Below are positions 9,645 to 16,732 of a stretch of DNA of 64,000 nucleotides, piece by piece. Source of the stretch: Stackebrandtia albiflava (GTDB lineage: Bacteria > Actinomycetota > Actinomycetes > Mycobacteriales > Micromonosporaceae); the NCBI RefSeq assembly GCF_007994225.1, contig NZ_VLLL01000006.1, forward strand, positions 1,426,001 through 1,490,000, given 5' to 3'. Both the position numbers and the translations under genes were made by a program. Within the stretch, counting starts at the first letter, position 1; each line of letters begins with the position of its first letter. Under the pieces are notes generated by a model. That model was not told where the DNA came from. It saw nothing but the letters and a program-made list of their open reading frames with translations, and ran no database searches.

Positions 9645-9737
9645 TCGTGTCCCCGGTCCGCCGATCCTATGGAGGGACAAGGCGGGCCGCCGGGTTTCGG
9701 AGAGACCTCGGCGACCCGCGTAGGGAGGGGGCGTTCC

Positions 9738-9887
9738 CTACTGTCGGATGGGCATCGGTGGAATCGTGAGGCCGTCACCGCACCACGCCGCGGCGGATTC
9801 CGCCAGCCGCTTGGCGTCCGCTCGGCGGCGTTCGAGAGCCTGCCCCGCGCGACGCAGGATCTCTTCGGTGCCGTGCCGGGAATCCAT
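9738..9887 (-). CDS. Small protein of 49 residues, unknown
   Basis: A short frame starts at ATG 9887 with a strong ribosome-binding site (AGGAGG, 9 nt upstream). The product begins MDSRHGTEEILRRAGQALER, continues with a charged Arg/Glu/Ala-rich amphipathic helix and ends with WCGDGLTIPPMPIRQ. No family was recognised. It lies alone between the importer operon and a minus-strand GNAT gene. The Shine-Dalgarno sequence and sensible composition argue for a real gene; lack of a recognisable homologue keeps confidence moderate. Confidence 0.5.
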   Translation of the reverse strand: MDSRHGTEEILRRAGQALERRRADAKRLAESAAAWCGDGLTIPPMPIRQ

Positions 9888-10087
9888 CTTCCGACGCCTC
9901 CTGATATCCGACTCCCAAGACGCTAGTGAGCCACGCCAACTCCATAGTGGATCAGAGGTGGCGTGAGGACGGACGTCTGGCGCCGCTTGAGAAGGAGTCG
10001 CTGGTCGCGGGCTCGGCACTCCGCGACAGAGGGCTCCAAGTAGTGACGCACATCACTTTATGGTCTGTTAAATCCGCGTGAAGCGAC

Positions 10088-10756
10088 TCAGGCGTCCGGC
10101 TCGGGAACGAAGGCCCCCGGCACGTCGGAACGCACCCGCCACCCCAGCGACAGGTACAACGCCCGGCCCTCCTCGGTCGCCACCAGGACCCCGACCCGCA
10201 TCCCCGCCGCCGCCGCATGATCCTCCAGCGCACGGATCACCAGGCGCCCCAACCCCCGGCGCCGATGCACCGGTTCGGTGACCACCCTGTCGACTATCCC
10301 GAAGTGCCCCGCGTGGGCGAGCCGTCCCGAGGCCGCCACGTGACCCTCCCCGTCGCGGACCACCGCCACCGTCACGGAGTCCTCCGTGGCCGTCTCCAGT
10401 CGATACGGGTCCGGGCAGGCGTGGCCGACCGGGCGGAACGTCGTGGTCATCAGGTACCCCGCGGTGTCCATCCGCCACGGCCCGTCGAGGGCGGCGCGGA
10501 ACTCCGCCGGATCACCGGCGGCCTTGAGCCAGCTTCCCGGCACCGCCTGCCGCTTCGCCAGCCCGGACAGCTCCCCGGCCGTGTAGTCGAACAGGACGTG
10601 CCGGAACCGCGCGCCCACCTGACCGATCTCGATGCGGTATCCACCCGGAAACGCCACCGGACGCCCGGTCCGGCGCGACGTCGCCCAGCCCTCACCCCAC
10701 GCGGTCATCAGTTCGGCGACCGAGAGCGCGTCGGCCTCGGGATACGCGAGCGGCAT
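10088..10756 (-). CDS. GNAT-family N-acetyltransferase
   Basis: This 222-residue protein has a C-terminal GNAT acetyl-CoA-binding fold. The region VDRVVTEPVHRRRGLGRLVIRALEDHAAAAG (about residues 155-185) contains beta-4 and the R/Q-x-x-G-x-G/A pyrophosphate-binding loop (RRRGLGRL), followed by GVLVATEEGRALYLSLGW, the typical beta-5/alpha-4 motif. The N-terminal half (about 100 residues) is less conserved and probably forms the acceptor site. The acceptor substrate is not predictable. It is transcribed after the SpoIIM-like gene, with a gap of 107 bp. Confidence 0.85.
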   Translation of the reverse strand: MPLAYPEADALSVAELMTAWGEGWATSRRTGRPVAFPGGYRIEIGQVGARFRHVLFDYTAGELSGLAKRQAVPGSWLKAAGDPAEFRAALDGPWRMDTAGYLMTTTFRPVGHACPDPYRLETATEDSVTVAVVRDGEGHVAASGRLAHAGHFGIVDRVVTEPVHRRRGLGRLVIRALEDHAAAAGMRVGVLVATEEGRALYLSLGWRVRSDVPGAFVPEPDA

Positions 10757-10863
10757 GGGGACCTCTGCACCGGGAGACGTGGCGGCGTACGGCCACCTGA
10801 TCGACGGGACCGGGCGAGCCTAGCCACCGCCGCCGTGGAGGGCACCCCTTTGTGAACGGCCTC

Positions 10864-11850
10864 TCAGCCGGACCCGACGGCGCGCCGTTCGGCGTCCGGG
10901 TCGGCGTCGTACCCCTCGGCGATCGCCGCGCGCCCCCGCATCACCACGTACACCAGGAAGCCGGACAAGGCGAAGGCCCCGATCGGGATGGCCACCAGCC
11001 CCGGCAGGTTCGGCGTGACGAACCCCTCGATCAGGCCGGCGACCGCGAGCACCGCCACCAGCCCGAGCGCGACCATGATCCCGGAACGGCCCGCCGCCGC
11101 GAGCGAGCGGCTGCGGCTGTAACCGGCGGCCGGCACGATCCACGACCAGCCGATCCGCAGCCCCACCGCGGCGGCCAGCAGTACCGCCCCCAGCTCCAAC
11201 AGGCCGTGTGGCGCGATGAGCCCGAAAAACAGGTCGGCGCGGCCGTTGCCGACCATGACGCCCCCGGTGAGACCGAGGTTGAGGGCGTTCTGCCACAGCA
11301 CCCACAGGGTCGGCAGTATCAGGGCGCCGCCGACCAGCGCGATCGCCGCGATCTGCGCGTTGTTGGTCCACACCCGCAGGGCGAAGTTCTCGTTGCGGTA
11401 CTCGGAGTAGTAGTCGGCGAAGCTGTGGTTGACCAGGGACTGGATCTCCTGCGGCGACCACAACTGCGCCTGCACCTGCGGGTTGGCGGCGACGTAACCG
11501 ATGAGCACGGCGACCACCACCACGAACCCGAAGGCGGTGCCCGCCCACCAGTACCGGGCCTGGTAGCACGCGAGCGGGAACGTGTGGGTGAAGAAGCGCA
11601 GGAAGCGCCGCCGGGCGAGGTCACCGGTTCCGGTGATGGAGCTGCGCGCCATCAGGACCAGGCCCGACAACCGGGCGACGACGAGGGGGTCGGGCATCCG
11701 GCTGCGCACGACCGACAGGTGGGTCGACGCCCGCTGGTACAGCATCAACATCTCGTCGGTCTCGGCGGGCGCGAGACGTCCCGTCCGGGAGAGCTGTTCG
11801 AGGCGCCGCCACTCGCCGTCGTGCTCGGCGACGTAGGCATCAAGGTCCAC
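10864..11850 (-). CDS. SpoIIM-like (stage II sporulation protein M family) membrane protein
   Basis: The 328-residue protein has an N-terminal soluble part with the family signature AETDEMLMLYQRASTHLS, then about six membrane helices (first FGFVVVVAVLIGYVAA near residue 107). The conserved segments NNAQIAAIALVGGALILPT and HGLLELGAVLLAAAVGL are family hallmarks. Actinobacterial members accompany RDD-domain genes and the MoxR/DUF58 cluster, and a role in membrane remodelling or cell-envelope processes has been proposed. The start GTG lies 6 nt downstream of a TAAGGT hexamer (leaderless). It is divergent from the RDD gene over a 92-bp spacer. Confidence 0.88.
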   Translation of the reverse strand: MDLDAYVAEHDGEWRRLEQLSRTGRLAPAETDEMLMLYQRASTHLSVVRSRMPDPLVVARLSGLVLMARSSITGTGDLARRRFLRFFTHTFPLACYQARYWWAGTAFGFVVVVAVLIGYVAANPQVQAQLWSPQEIQSLVNHSFADYYSEYRNENFALRVWTNNAQIAAIALVGGALILPTLWVLWQNALNLGLTGGVMVGNGRADLFFGLIAPHGLLELGAVLLAAAVGLRIGWSWIVPAAGYSRSRSLAAAGRSGIMVALGLVAVLAVAGLIEGFVTPNLPGLVAIPIGAFALSGFLVYVVMRGRAAIAEGYDADPDAERRAVGSG

Positions 11851-11856
11851 GTGGCG

Positions 11857-11862
11857 ACCTTA
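11857..11862 (-). promoter_or_regulatory. -10 hexamer of leaderless SpoIIM-like gene
   Basis: On the minus strand TAAGGT is followed by CGCCAC and the GTG start at 11850, a 6-nt spacing with no ribosome-binding site. Confidence 0.5.
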
Positions 11863-11930
11863 TCCGTACCGCGCCCGCCCGCGATCGTCGTACGCCCGCC
11901 CGGGTCGGCCGTGATGGAGCACCGGTGCGG

Positions 11931-11936
11931 CAGACT
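11931..11936 (+). promoter_or_regulatory. -10 hexamer of leaderless RDD gene
   Basis: CAGACT is followed by GGGGGC and the ATG at 11943. Confidence 0.45.
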
Positions 11937-11942
11937 GGGGGC

Positions 11943-12884
11943 ATGACCGACACCTCCCATCCGGCCGCGCAGGGCCGGTTGGTCTCCGGCGAGGCGGTGG
12001 AACTGGACGTGCGGGTGGCCCGCATCGGCTCCCGAGTCCTGGCCTTCGTCCTCGACTTCGCGCTGGCGGCGCTGGCGTTCGCGATCCTGCTGCCGCTGTC
12101 GTGGCTCCTGCTGAGCCTGTTCAGCGTGGACCAGGCGCTGGTCGACGCGGCCATGGTGTTGGTCGGCGTGGCGGCCTTCGTCGGGTTCCCGGTGACCGTC
12201 GAGACGTTGAGCAGGGGGCGATCGCTGGGCAAGCTGGCGATGGGGCTCCGGGTGGTACGGGACGACGGCGGACCGATCCGGTTCCGTCACGCGCTCGTAC
12301 GAGGCGTCACCGCGTTCGGCGCCGAGTTCCCCGGCATCGTCATGCCGGGCATCACCTGGCTGGCGACGATCGGTGTGATGCTGGTCCACCCGTCGGGCAA
12401 GCGGGTGGGCGACCTGCTGGCGGGCACCATCGTGATCCACGAACGCACTCCGATCGGACGGGCGTGGGTTCCGGCCATGCCGCCGGGACTGGAGGGTTGG
12501 GGGCGGGTGGCGGACCTGACCGACCTCGACGACGAGCTCGCCCTGGCGGTTCGGCACTTCCTGTCCCGCAACCACGATCTGGCGGAACCGGCGCGCAGTT
12601 CGCTCGGCCGGGCGCTCGCGTCGGAGTTGCGTTCCAAGGTCGCGCCGCCACCGCCGCCCGGCGCGCCGGCGTGGGCGTTCATGGCGGCGGTGCTGGCGGA
12701 GCGTTACCGACGGTCGGCGCAGCGCATGGCGGGGAACCGCCGGATGACCGCCCAGGTGTGGGACACCCTGTACGGGGCACCGCAGGGAAACGCCTGGTGG
12801 GAGGGCTATCCGGTGGCCGGTCCGGTGCCTTCCAAGCCCCTGGGTGAGGTTACGGCGGGCGCGACGGGGCACCGTCCTCAGTAA
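11943..12884 (+). CDS. RDD-family membrane protein
   Basis: The 313-residue protein contains an RDD domain of about 150 residues: RIGSRVLAFVLDFALAALAF carries the family Arg/Asp residues in helix 1, followed by a second helix and GRSLGKLAMGLRVVRDDG, the standard post-helix-2 motif, then HPSGKRVGDLLAGTIVI. The remaining 120 residues are soluble and amphipathic. Partnering with a divergent SpoIIM-like gene is a conserved actinobacterial arrangement, usually beside DUF58 and MoxR; here those partners lie about 26 kb downstream. The ATG was chosen because a -10 box lies 6 nt before it and homology begins shortly after. Confidence 0.88.
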   Translation: MTDTSHPAAQGRLVSGEAVELDVRVARIGSRVLAFVLDFALAALAFAILLPLSWLLLSLFSVDQALVDAAMVLVGVAAFVGFPVTVETLSRGRSLGKLAMGLRVVRDDGGPIRFRHALVRGVTAFGAEFPGIVMPGITWLATIGVMLVHPSGKRVGDLLAGTIVIHERTPIGRAWVPAMPPGLEGWGRVADLTDLDDELALAVRHFLSRNHDLAEPARSSLGRALASELRSKVAPPPPPGAPAWAFMAAVLAERYRRSAQRMAGNRRMTAQVWDTLYGAPQGNAWWEGYPVAGPVPSKPLGEVTAGATGHRPQ

Positions 12885-12963
12885 ACCGGTGCCGCTCGTG
12901 GTGTCGACAGGGGACGACATGTGACCCGAAGTAACATAAGAGTTGCATATTGACAAGTATCGT

Positions 12964-12977
12964 GTCGCAGATGCGAC
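12964..12977. promoter_or_regulatory. 14-bp palindrome in an A/T-rich spacer upstream of the tRNA gene
   Basis: GTCGC-agat-GCGAC lies in a 180-bp stretch (12885-13070) that is clearly A/T-richer than its neighbours and includes TTGACA at 12950-12955. It may be an operator or promoter element; the target is unknown. Confidence 0.25.
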
Positions 12978-13049
12978 TTTCTGAATATTCACCGCCCCAT
13001 AAGCGTTCTATGCCCGGTTTGGCCGGTGCGGTGAGTCGCACATCACGGC

Positions 13050-13055
13050 TAACGT
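13050..13055 (+). promoter_or_regulatory. Candidate -10 of the tRNA-Leu gene
   Basis: TAACGT ends 15 nt before the first base of the mature tRNA, a suitable distance for a short 5' leader. No convincing -35 was seen. Confidence 0.35.
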
Positions 13056-13070
13056 GTCTTCATGCACCCC

Positions 13071-13156
13071 GCCCGGGTGGTGAAAAGGGAGACACGGCTG
13101 CCTTAAAAGCAGTTGCCGGACACGGCGTGCGGGTTCGAGTCCCGTCCCGGGCACCA
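13071..13156 (+). tRNA. tRNA-Leu (anticodon UAA), bldA-like
   Basis: The gene folds as a class II tRNA. The acceptor arms are GCCCGGG (13071-13077) and CCCGGGC (13146-13152). The anticodon stem GCTGC/GCAGT encloses loop CTTAAAA with anticodon TAA. A variable arm (GCCG/CGGC) and a T-arm with TTCGAGT follow, then discriminator A and an encoded CCA (13154-13156). It reads the rare leucine codon UUA. In Streptomyces the tRNA of this specificity is bldA, which gates translation of TTA-containing developmental and antibiotic regulatory genes; the start (GCCCGG.TGGTG.AA) resembles bldA. Whether it is regulatory here is inference. Confidence 0.93.
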
Positions 13157-13495
13157 CACAGATCATCACGGCCGTCTGTAATGCCCCTGGCCAACGCGGC
13201 GGCGGTTACAGTGCTGTCGGGTGTAAGGGTGATCCGGCATGTGACGAGGCGTTCTTCGTGTCGGTAAGTGACCTGTAGCCGCAACGCCTCGCCAGGCCAC
13301 CGGAACGCTGTCGCGTTACGCCCGCCCGGCGAGCGCGACCTGCGCTCGTGCCACTGTCACACCGTCCTGTGTGTTGGTGATGCCGTCGCCGGTGACATCA
13401 CAACGGCGGCGAAAGTGCCATAGGCGAAGTCGGATTCAGCGGGGCATTCTTGTCGGCGTCGACGGAACGCACTTCGAGAAGGAAGCAGCCCACCT
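13157..13495. other. Gene-free stretch downstream of tRNA-Leu
   Basis: No gene is supported in these 339 bases. They contain a 9-bp inverted repeat (13245-13291) and lead into a broken VOC gene. I searched by eye for a copy of the tRNA 3' end elsewhere in the window (an attachment-site signature) and found none that was convincing. Confidence 0.5.
13245..13291. repeat. Inverted repeat, 9-bp arms, about 90 bp after the tRNA
   Basis: CGAGGCGTT (13245-13253) and AACGCCTCG (13283-13291) flank a 29-nt loop. It could be an RNA hairpin or the remnant of a mobile-element end; nothing decides between these. Confidence 0.4.
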
Positions 13496-13906
13496 GTGCC
13501 TGAATCCACCATTCGCGCGGAGGACACACTGCGGTTCTATCGGGCGCTGGGCTTCACCGTCACTTGAGAACAGACGAAGCCGTACCTGTACCCGGCCGTG
13601 GAGTGGAGCGGGTTCGCGCTGCACTTCGGCAAGCAGGTCAAGCGGACCGACCCCGACGGCGAGGGTGCCGGAGGGTGCCTGGTCATGGTCGACGCGGTCG
13701 CGCCCTATCACGCGACCCTCACCCGGGCCATGCACCACGCCTACGGCAAGGTGCCGGCGTCGGGACGCCCCCGCATCACTCGCTACCGGCCCTGCGCCAG
13801 CCGCTTGGGGCCGGGCCATGCCACGTTCTCGCATGCCCACGCACTATGCGGATACGTGAACGTCAAAGGCATCGGGGAAGTCCTCGGATGGCACGACGCC
13901 GACTGA
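13496..13906 (+). pseudogene. VOC-family (glyoxalase/bleomycin-resistance-like) protein, broken
   Basis: The frame starts with GTG 13496 after a GAAGGAAG purine-rich site and encodes recognisable VOC sequence (DTLRFYRALGFTVT, EQTKPYLYPAVEWSGFALHFG, GGCLVMVDAVAPYHATLTRAM, GKVPASGRPRITRYRPCASR). An in-frame TGA at 13565-13567 interrupts it where relatives have an aromatic residue before EQTKPY. Several residues also appear missing near the N-terminus, and the C-terminal metal-binding strand after the RYRP.ASR motif is replaced by unrelated sequence. It is therefore a decayed gene rather than a single point mutant, although a GTG at 13598 could restart translation. Confidence 0.75.
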
Positions 13907-13957
13907 CGGCTCGCTCGGATCGGCGCATGGGCTCCGGAGTCGCGGGTTTTCCGCTGC

Positions 13958-14027
13958 TAGCATCTGCAGCATGTCAGCCGCATCGTGCTCGGCCGCCTGC
14001 GCGGCAGTGACCAGGGCCTCCCGCTAG
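13958..14027 (+). CDS. Possible leaderless 18-residue small ORF upstream of the MFS gene
   Basis: TAGCAT (13958-13963), 7 nt and ATG 13971 form the same leaderless layout seen at ahcY. The frame encodes MSAASCSAACAAVTRASR and stops at 14027. It could be a leader peptide for the exporter gene 115 bp downstream or a chance frame. The coordinates include the -10 box; the coding part is 13971-14027. Confidence 0.25.
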
Positions 14028-14073
14028 CGGCGGGACGTCCGGCACAAGGCAACACGTCACCTGGAACGTTCAG

Positions 14074-14098
14074 CCGCTTCGTGATCAGACCGAAGCGG
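14074..14098 (+). promoter_or_regulatory. 8-bp-stem hairpin in the MFS gene leader
   Basis: CCGCTTCG (14074-14081) pairs with CGAAGCGG (14091-14098) around a 9-nt loop, 44 bp before the MFS start. It may be an operator for a drug-responsive regulator or an RNA attenuator. No regulator gene is adjacent. Confidence 0.35.
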
Positions 14099-14142
14099 CC
14101 CCTTGAGCTGCTCGGTTCCTCTTCAGAGCGACGGAGCAATCG

Positions 14143-15561
14143 ATGCTTTCAGGCACTTTCACTTCTTCACGCGGGCACAGTCCCGCGCGTGCGCGCGCAC
14201 GGCTGGTGTTGTGCGCGATGTCCATGTTGCAGTTCTTCATCGCGGTCGACGTGACCGTGGTCAACATCGCGCTGCCCGCGATCGGCGCGGAGTACCACGT
14301 CGACGGCCATGCCCTGACCTGGGTCGTGGTCGCCTACGCCATCACCGGCGGCGGGCTGCTGATGCTCGGCGGCCGGCTCGCCGACCTTCTCGGCCGCCGT
14401 CGCACCCTGCTGGTCGGCACGACCCTGTTCGGCGCGGCCTCCCTCCTGGCGGGTCTGGCCCCGACGTTCCTGATCCTGGTCGCCGCCCGCCTGCTCCAGG
14501 GAGCCGGCGAGGCCGTCGCGCTGCCTGCGGCCATGGCGACCATCGTGCTGCTGTTCCCCGAGGGCCCGCGCCGGTCGCGCGCCCTGAGCGTGTGGGCCGC
14601 GGTGGCCAGCTGCGGACTGGTACTCGGGTTCGCCCTGTCCGGGATCGTCACGGCCCATCTGGGTTGGCGCTGGATCTTCCTCATCTCGGTGCCGTTCATC
14701 CTGGTGGTGATCGTGGCGGCGCTCGTCCTGGTCCCGGTGGACCCGTTCGCATCCCGTGAGCGGCAGCGTCTGGACGTGCCGGGTTCGGTCCTGTTGACGG
14801 TGTGCCCGCTGCTGTTCGTCTACGCCGCGGTCGAGGCCGGCTCGCCCGCCACCGGCCCGTGGATGAGCCTGACGGCGCTGGCCGGCGCGGTGCTGGCCGC
14901 TGTCGGGTTCGTGCGCGTCGAGTCGAGGTCCCCGAACCCCCTGGTCCCGCTCGCCTTCTTCTCCGACCGGTCCAGGGTGCGGGCGAACCTCACCACGATG
15001 CTCCTCAGTGGAGCGCTGTCGACGTCGTTCCTGCTGTTCACCTTCTTCCTGCAGGACAGGCTCGGGATCGGTCCGCTGGGCGCGGGCTTGACGATGCTCC
15101 CGTTGGCCGTGTCGTTGATCGTGGCCTCGGTGCTCGTGCCCCGGCTGCTGGGACGCTGGGGCGCACGCACCTGTGTGCTGGTCGGGCTCGCGGCCACTTC
15201 CGGCGCGATGGTGGTGATCGCGCTCGTGGCCGTCCTGGGTGGCGGAGCGGCGTGGTTGCTCCCGGCGATGCTGCTGATCGCGGCCGGTATGGGCTTCGGA
15301 CTCGTGGGACTGCAGTACATCGCCGTCAGCGGGACCACCGACGAGGACGCCGGGATCGCCTCCGGCGTCCAGCGAGCATCCGACCAGCTCGGCGGAGCAG
15401 CCGGCGTGGCCGTGTTCGCCGGGCTCGGGTTCGCCCCCGCCCTGCACCGTGGTGAGCCTTTCGTGGTCTCCGTGGTTCTCGCGATCGCCGGACTGGTCGT
15501 CGGTGCCGCGGTGATCTCCCGCTCGCCGGCCACGGTGGAGGCGCGGCCGCAGGTCGAGTAA
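14143..15561 (+). CDS. MFS drug/proton antiporter, DHA2 (EmrB/QacA) type
   Basis: This 472-residue polytopic protein probably exports toxic hydrophobic compounds in exchange for protons. Fourteen helices are expected. The DHA2 motif near helix 1 reads VDVTVVNIALPAIG. Motif A in loop 2-3 reads GGRLADLLGRRRTLLVG. Helix 5 motif C is degenerate (GLVLGFALSGIVTAHLGWRWIF), and LGWRWIFLISVP is typical of the family. The ATG 14143 is preceded by CGGAG 7 nt upstream. A broken VOC gene lies upstream and no dedicated regulator is adjacent. It is single-gene and transcribed away from the tRNA. Confidence 0.92.
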   Translation: MLSGTFTSSRGHSPARARARLVLCAMSMLQFFIAVDVTVVNIALPAIGAEYHVDGHALTWVVVAYAITGGGLLMLGGRLADLLGRRRTLLVGTTLFGAASLLAGLAPTFLILVAARLLQGAGEAVALPAAMATIVLLFPEGPRRSRALSVWAAVASCGLVLGFALSGIVTAHLGWRWIFLISVPFILVVIVAALVLVPVDPFASRERQRLDVPGSVLLTVCPLLFVYAAVEAGSPATGPWMSLTALAGAVLAAVGFVRVESRSPNPLVPLAFFSDRSRVRANLTTMLLSGALSTSFLLFTFFLQDRLGIGPLGAGLTMLPLAVSLIVASVLVPRLLGRWGARTCVLVGLAATSGAMVVIALVAVLGGGAAWLLPAMLLIAAGMGFGLVGLQYIAVSGTTDEDAGIASGVQRASDQLGGAAGVAVFAGLGFAPALHRGEPFVVSVVLAIAGLVVGAAVISRSPATVEARPQVE

Positions 15562-15747
15562 CGAAGCAGGCTGTCGCGCCGGAGCCCGGACGGCTACGGC
15601 GCGACGGCCTCTCGCCCGACCCCGCAGACCCGTTGCCCTGACCGGCGGCGTGAGCCGGGTGCCGCCCGAGGCTCGACACCTCGCTTCGCGTCTGGTGGAG
15701 GGTGATTCGGTGAGGAGACGGCGGTCGTGGTCGCCGGGGAGTCTCGC

Positions 15748-15936
15748 CTACCGGCGGAGCGCCCGTGCCCGGCGCGTCAGCAAGGTGATGCGTGCCGGGT
15801 CGTGGCCGCCGTTCAACTCGGCGATGAGTTCATCGGGACAGAGCTGGTAGAGGTCGCCCCACCAGCGACGCGCCCGGTTGTCCCACACGCGGTATCCACC
15901 CGGGACACCACGCGCGACGTAGCGACGCCTGCCCAC
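15748..15936 (-). CDS. Conserved-looking small protein of 62 residues, Trp/Arg-rich
   Basis: The start is GTG 15936 with GAGGAGG just upstream. The product begins VGRRRYVARGVPGGYRVWDN, continues RARRWWGDLYQLCPDELIAELNGG and ends with a basic helix. The pattern 'VPGGYRVWDN-RARRWWG-LYELCPD-LIAELN' is familiar to me from short orphan actinobacterial proteins of unknown function, but I cannot name a family. The frame extends further upstream without homology. It lies downstream of the TPR-like/MerR pair on the same strand, with a 286-bp gap. Confidence 0.6.
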   Translation of the reverse strand: MGRRRYVARGVPGGYRVWDNRARRWWGDLYQLCPDELIAELNGGHDPARITLLTRRARALRR

Positions 15937-16222
15937 CGGGCCTCCTCGACGTGATCGGTGTGCGGAGTATGCCGGAGGTCGTCGAGTCGGGCATCCGGTT
16001 TTCATCGCGGGCGTGCCGCGCGTATGGCGCCATCCACAGTTCATGGTCGGTTCAGGACCGCCACTCGGCGTGGGGCTGAGGGGCGTGATCGACCGCCGAT
16101 CCGGGCCGCGAGCGCGGTGGTGCATCGAGGACGCGGGCCCCGGACGGGACGTGCGCGATCGGCGCCGACGACGTTCAACGACACCGAAGGCGCGCATCGA
16201 CGGTGAGCGCGGCGCGACAGCG

Positions 16223-16732
16223 TCACGTGGTGGGGCCGGGTGCGGAGGGCCGCTTGGTCGTGTCCCGTCGGGAGACGGCCTCTGCCACCTCGTCGAGGGC
16301 GATGCGCAGGGAGGCACCGTATGCGTCCCGGGGGAGGTGGTGGGCGTGCTCCTCGGCCGCGTGGATGTGCTCGGTGGCCGCCTCGAAGGAGCCGAGGCGG
16401 CGGTAGTCGTCGGCCAGATTGAGGTGGAGGGAGGGGTAGAAGCCGGCGATGTGGAGATCGGTGTGGTGCTCGTGGGCACGCTGTTCGGTCACTGCGTCGG
16501 CGGCGTCGAGGGCCCGGACGTCCCAGGCGAGGGCCTGGGCGGGATCCTCGTAGAGGTCCGCCAGATAGTGGGCCAGTGAGCAACGGTGTAGCGGGTCCCC
16601 GGTGACGCCGATCTCCGACCACAGGTTGAGGAGTTTGCGGCGGGCGGACGGGATGCTGCCCGTCCGACCTTCGACGACGGCTCGGCCGATGGCTTCCATG
16701 GTCGGGTCGGGGCCGTGGGGTGTGGTGGTCAT
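16223..16732 (-). CDS. TPR-like helical protein, function unknown
   Basis: This 169-residue protein is predicted mostly alpha-helical. Helix pairs such as CSLAHYLADLYEDPAQALAW, LHLNLADDYRRLGSFEAATEH and HAAEEHAHHLP have the spacing of tetratricopeptide repeats. Histidine content is unusually high. Its start overlaps the stop of the upstream MerR/sliding-clamp-like gene by 4 bp (ATGA), so the two are translationally coupled and probably act together. No enzymatic motif is visible. Confidence 0.75.
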   Translation of the reverse strand: MTTTPHGPDPTMEAIGRAVVEGRTGSIPSARRKLLNLWSEIGVTGDPLHRCSLAHYLADLYEDPAQALAWDVRALDAADAVTEQRAHEHHTDLHIAGFYPSLHLNLADDYRRLGSFEAATEHIHAAEEHAHHLPRDAYGASLRIALDEVAEAVSRRDTTKRPSAPGPTT

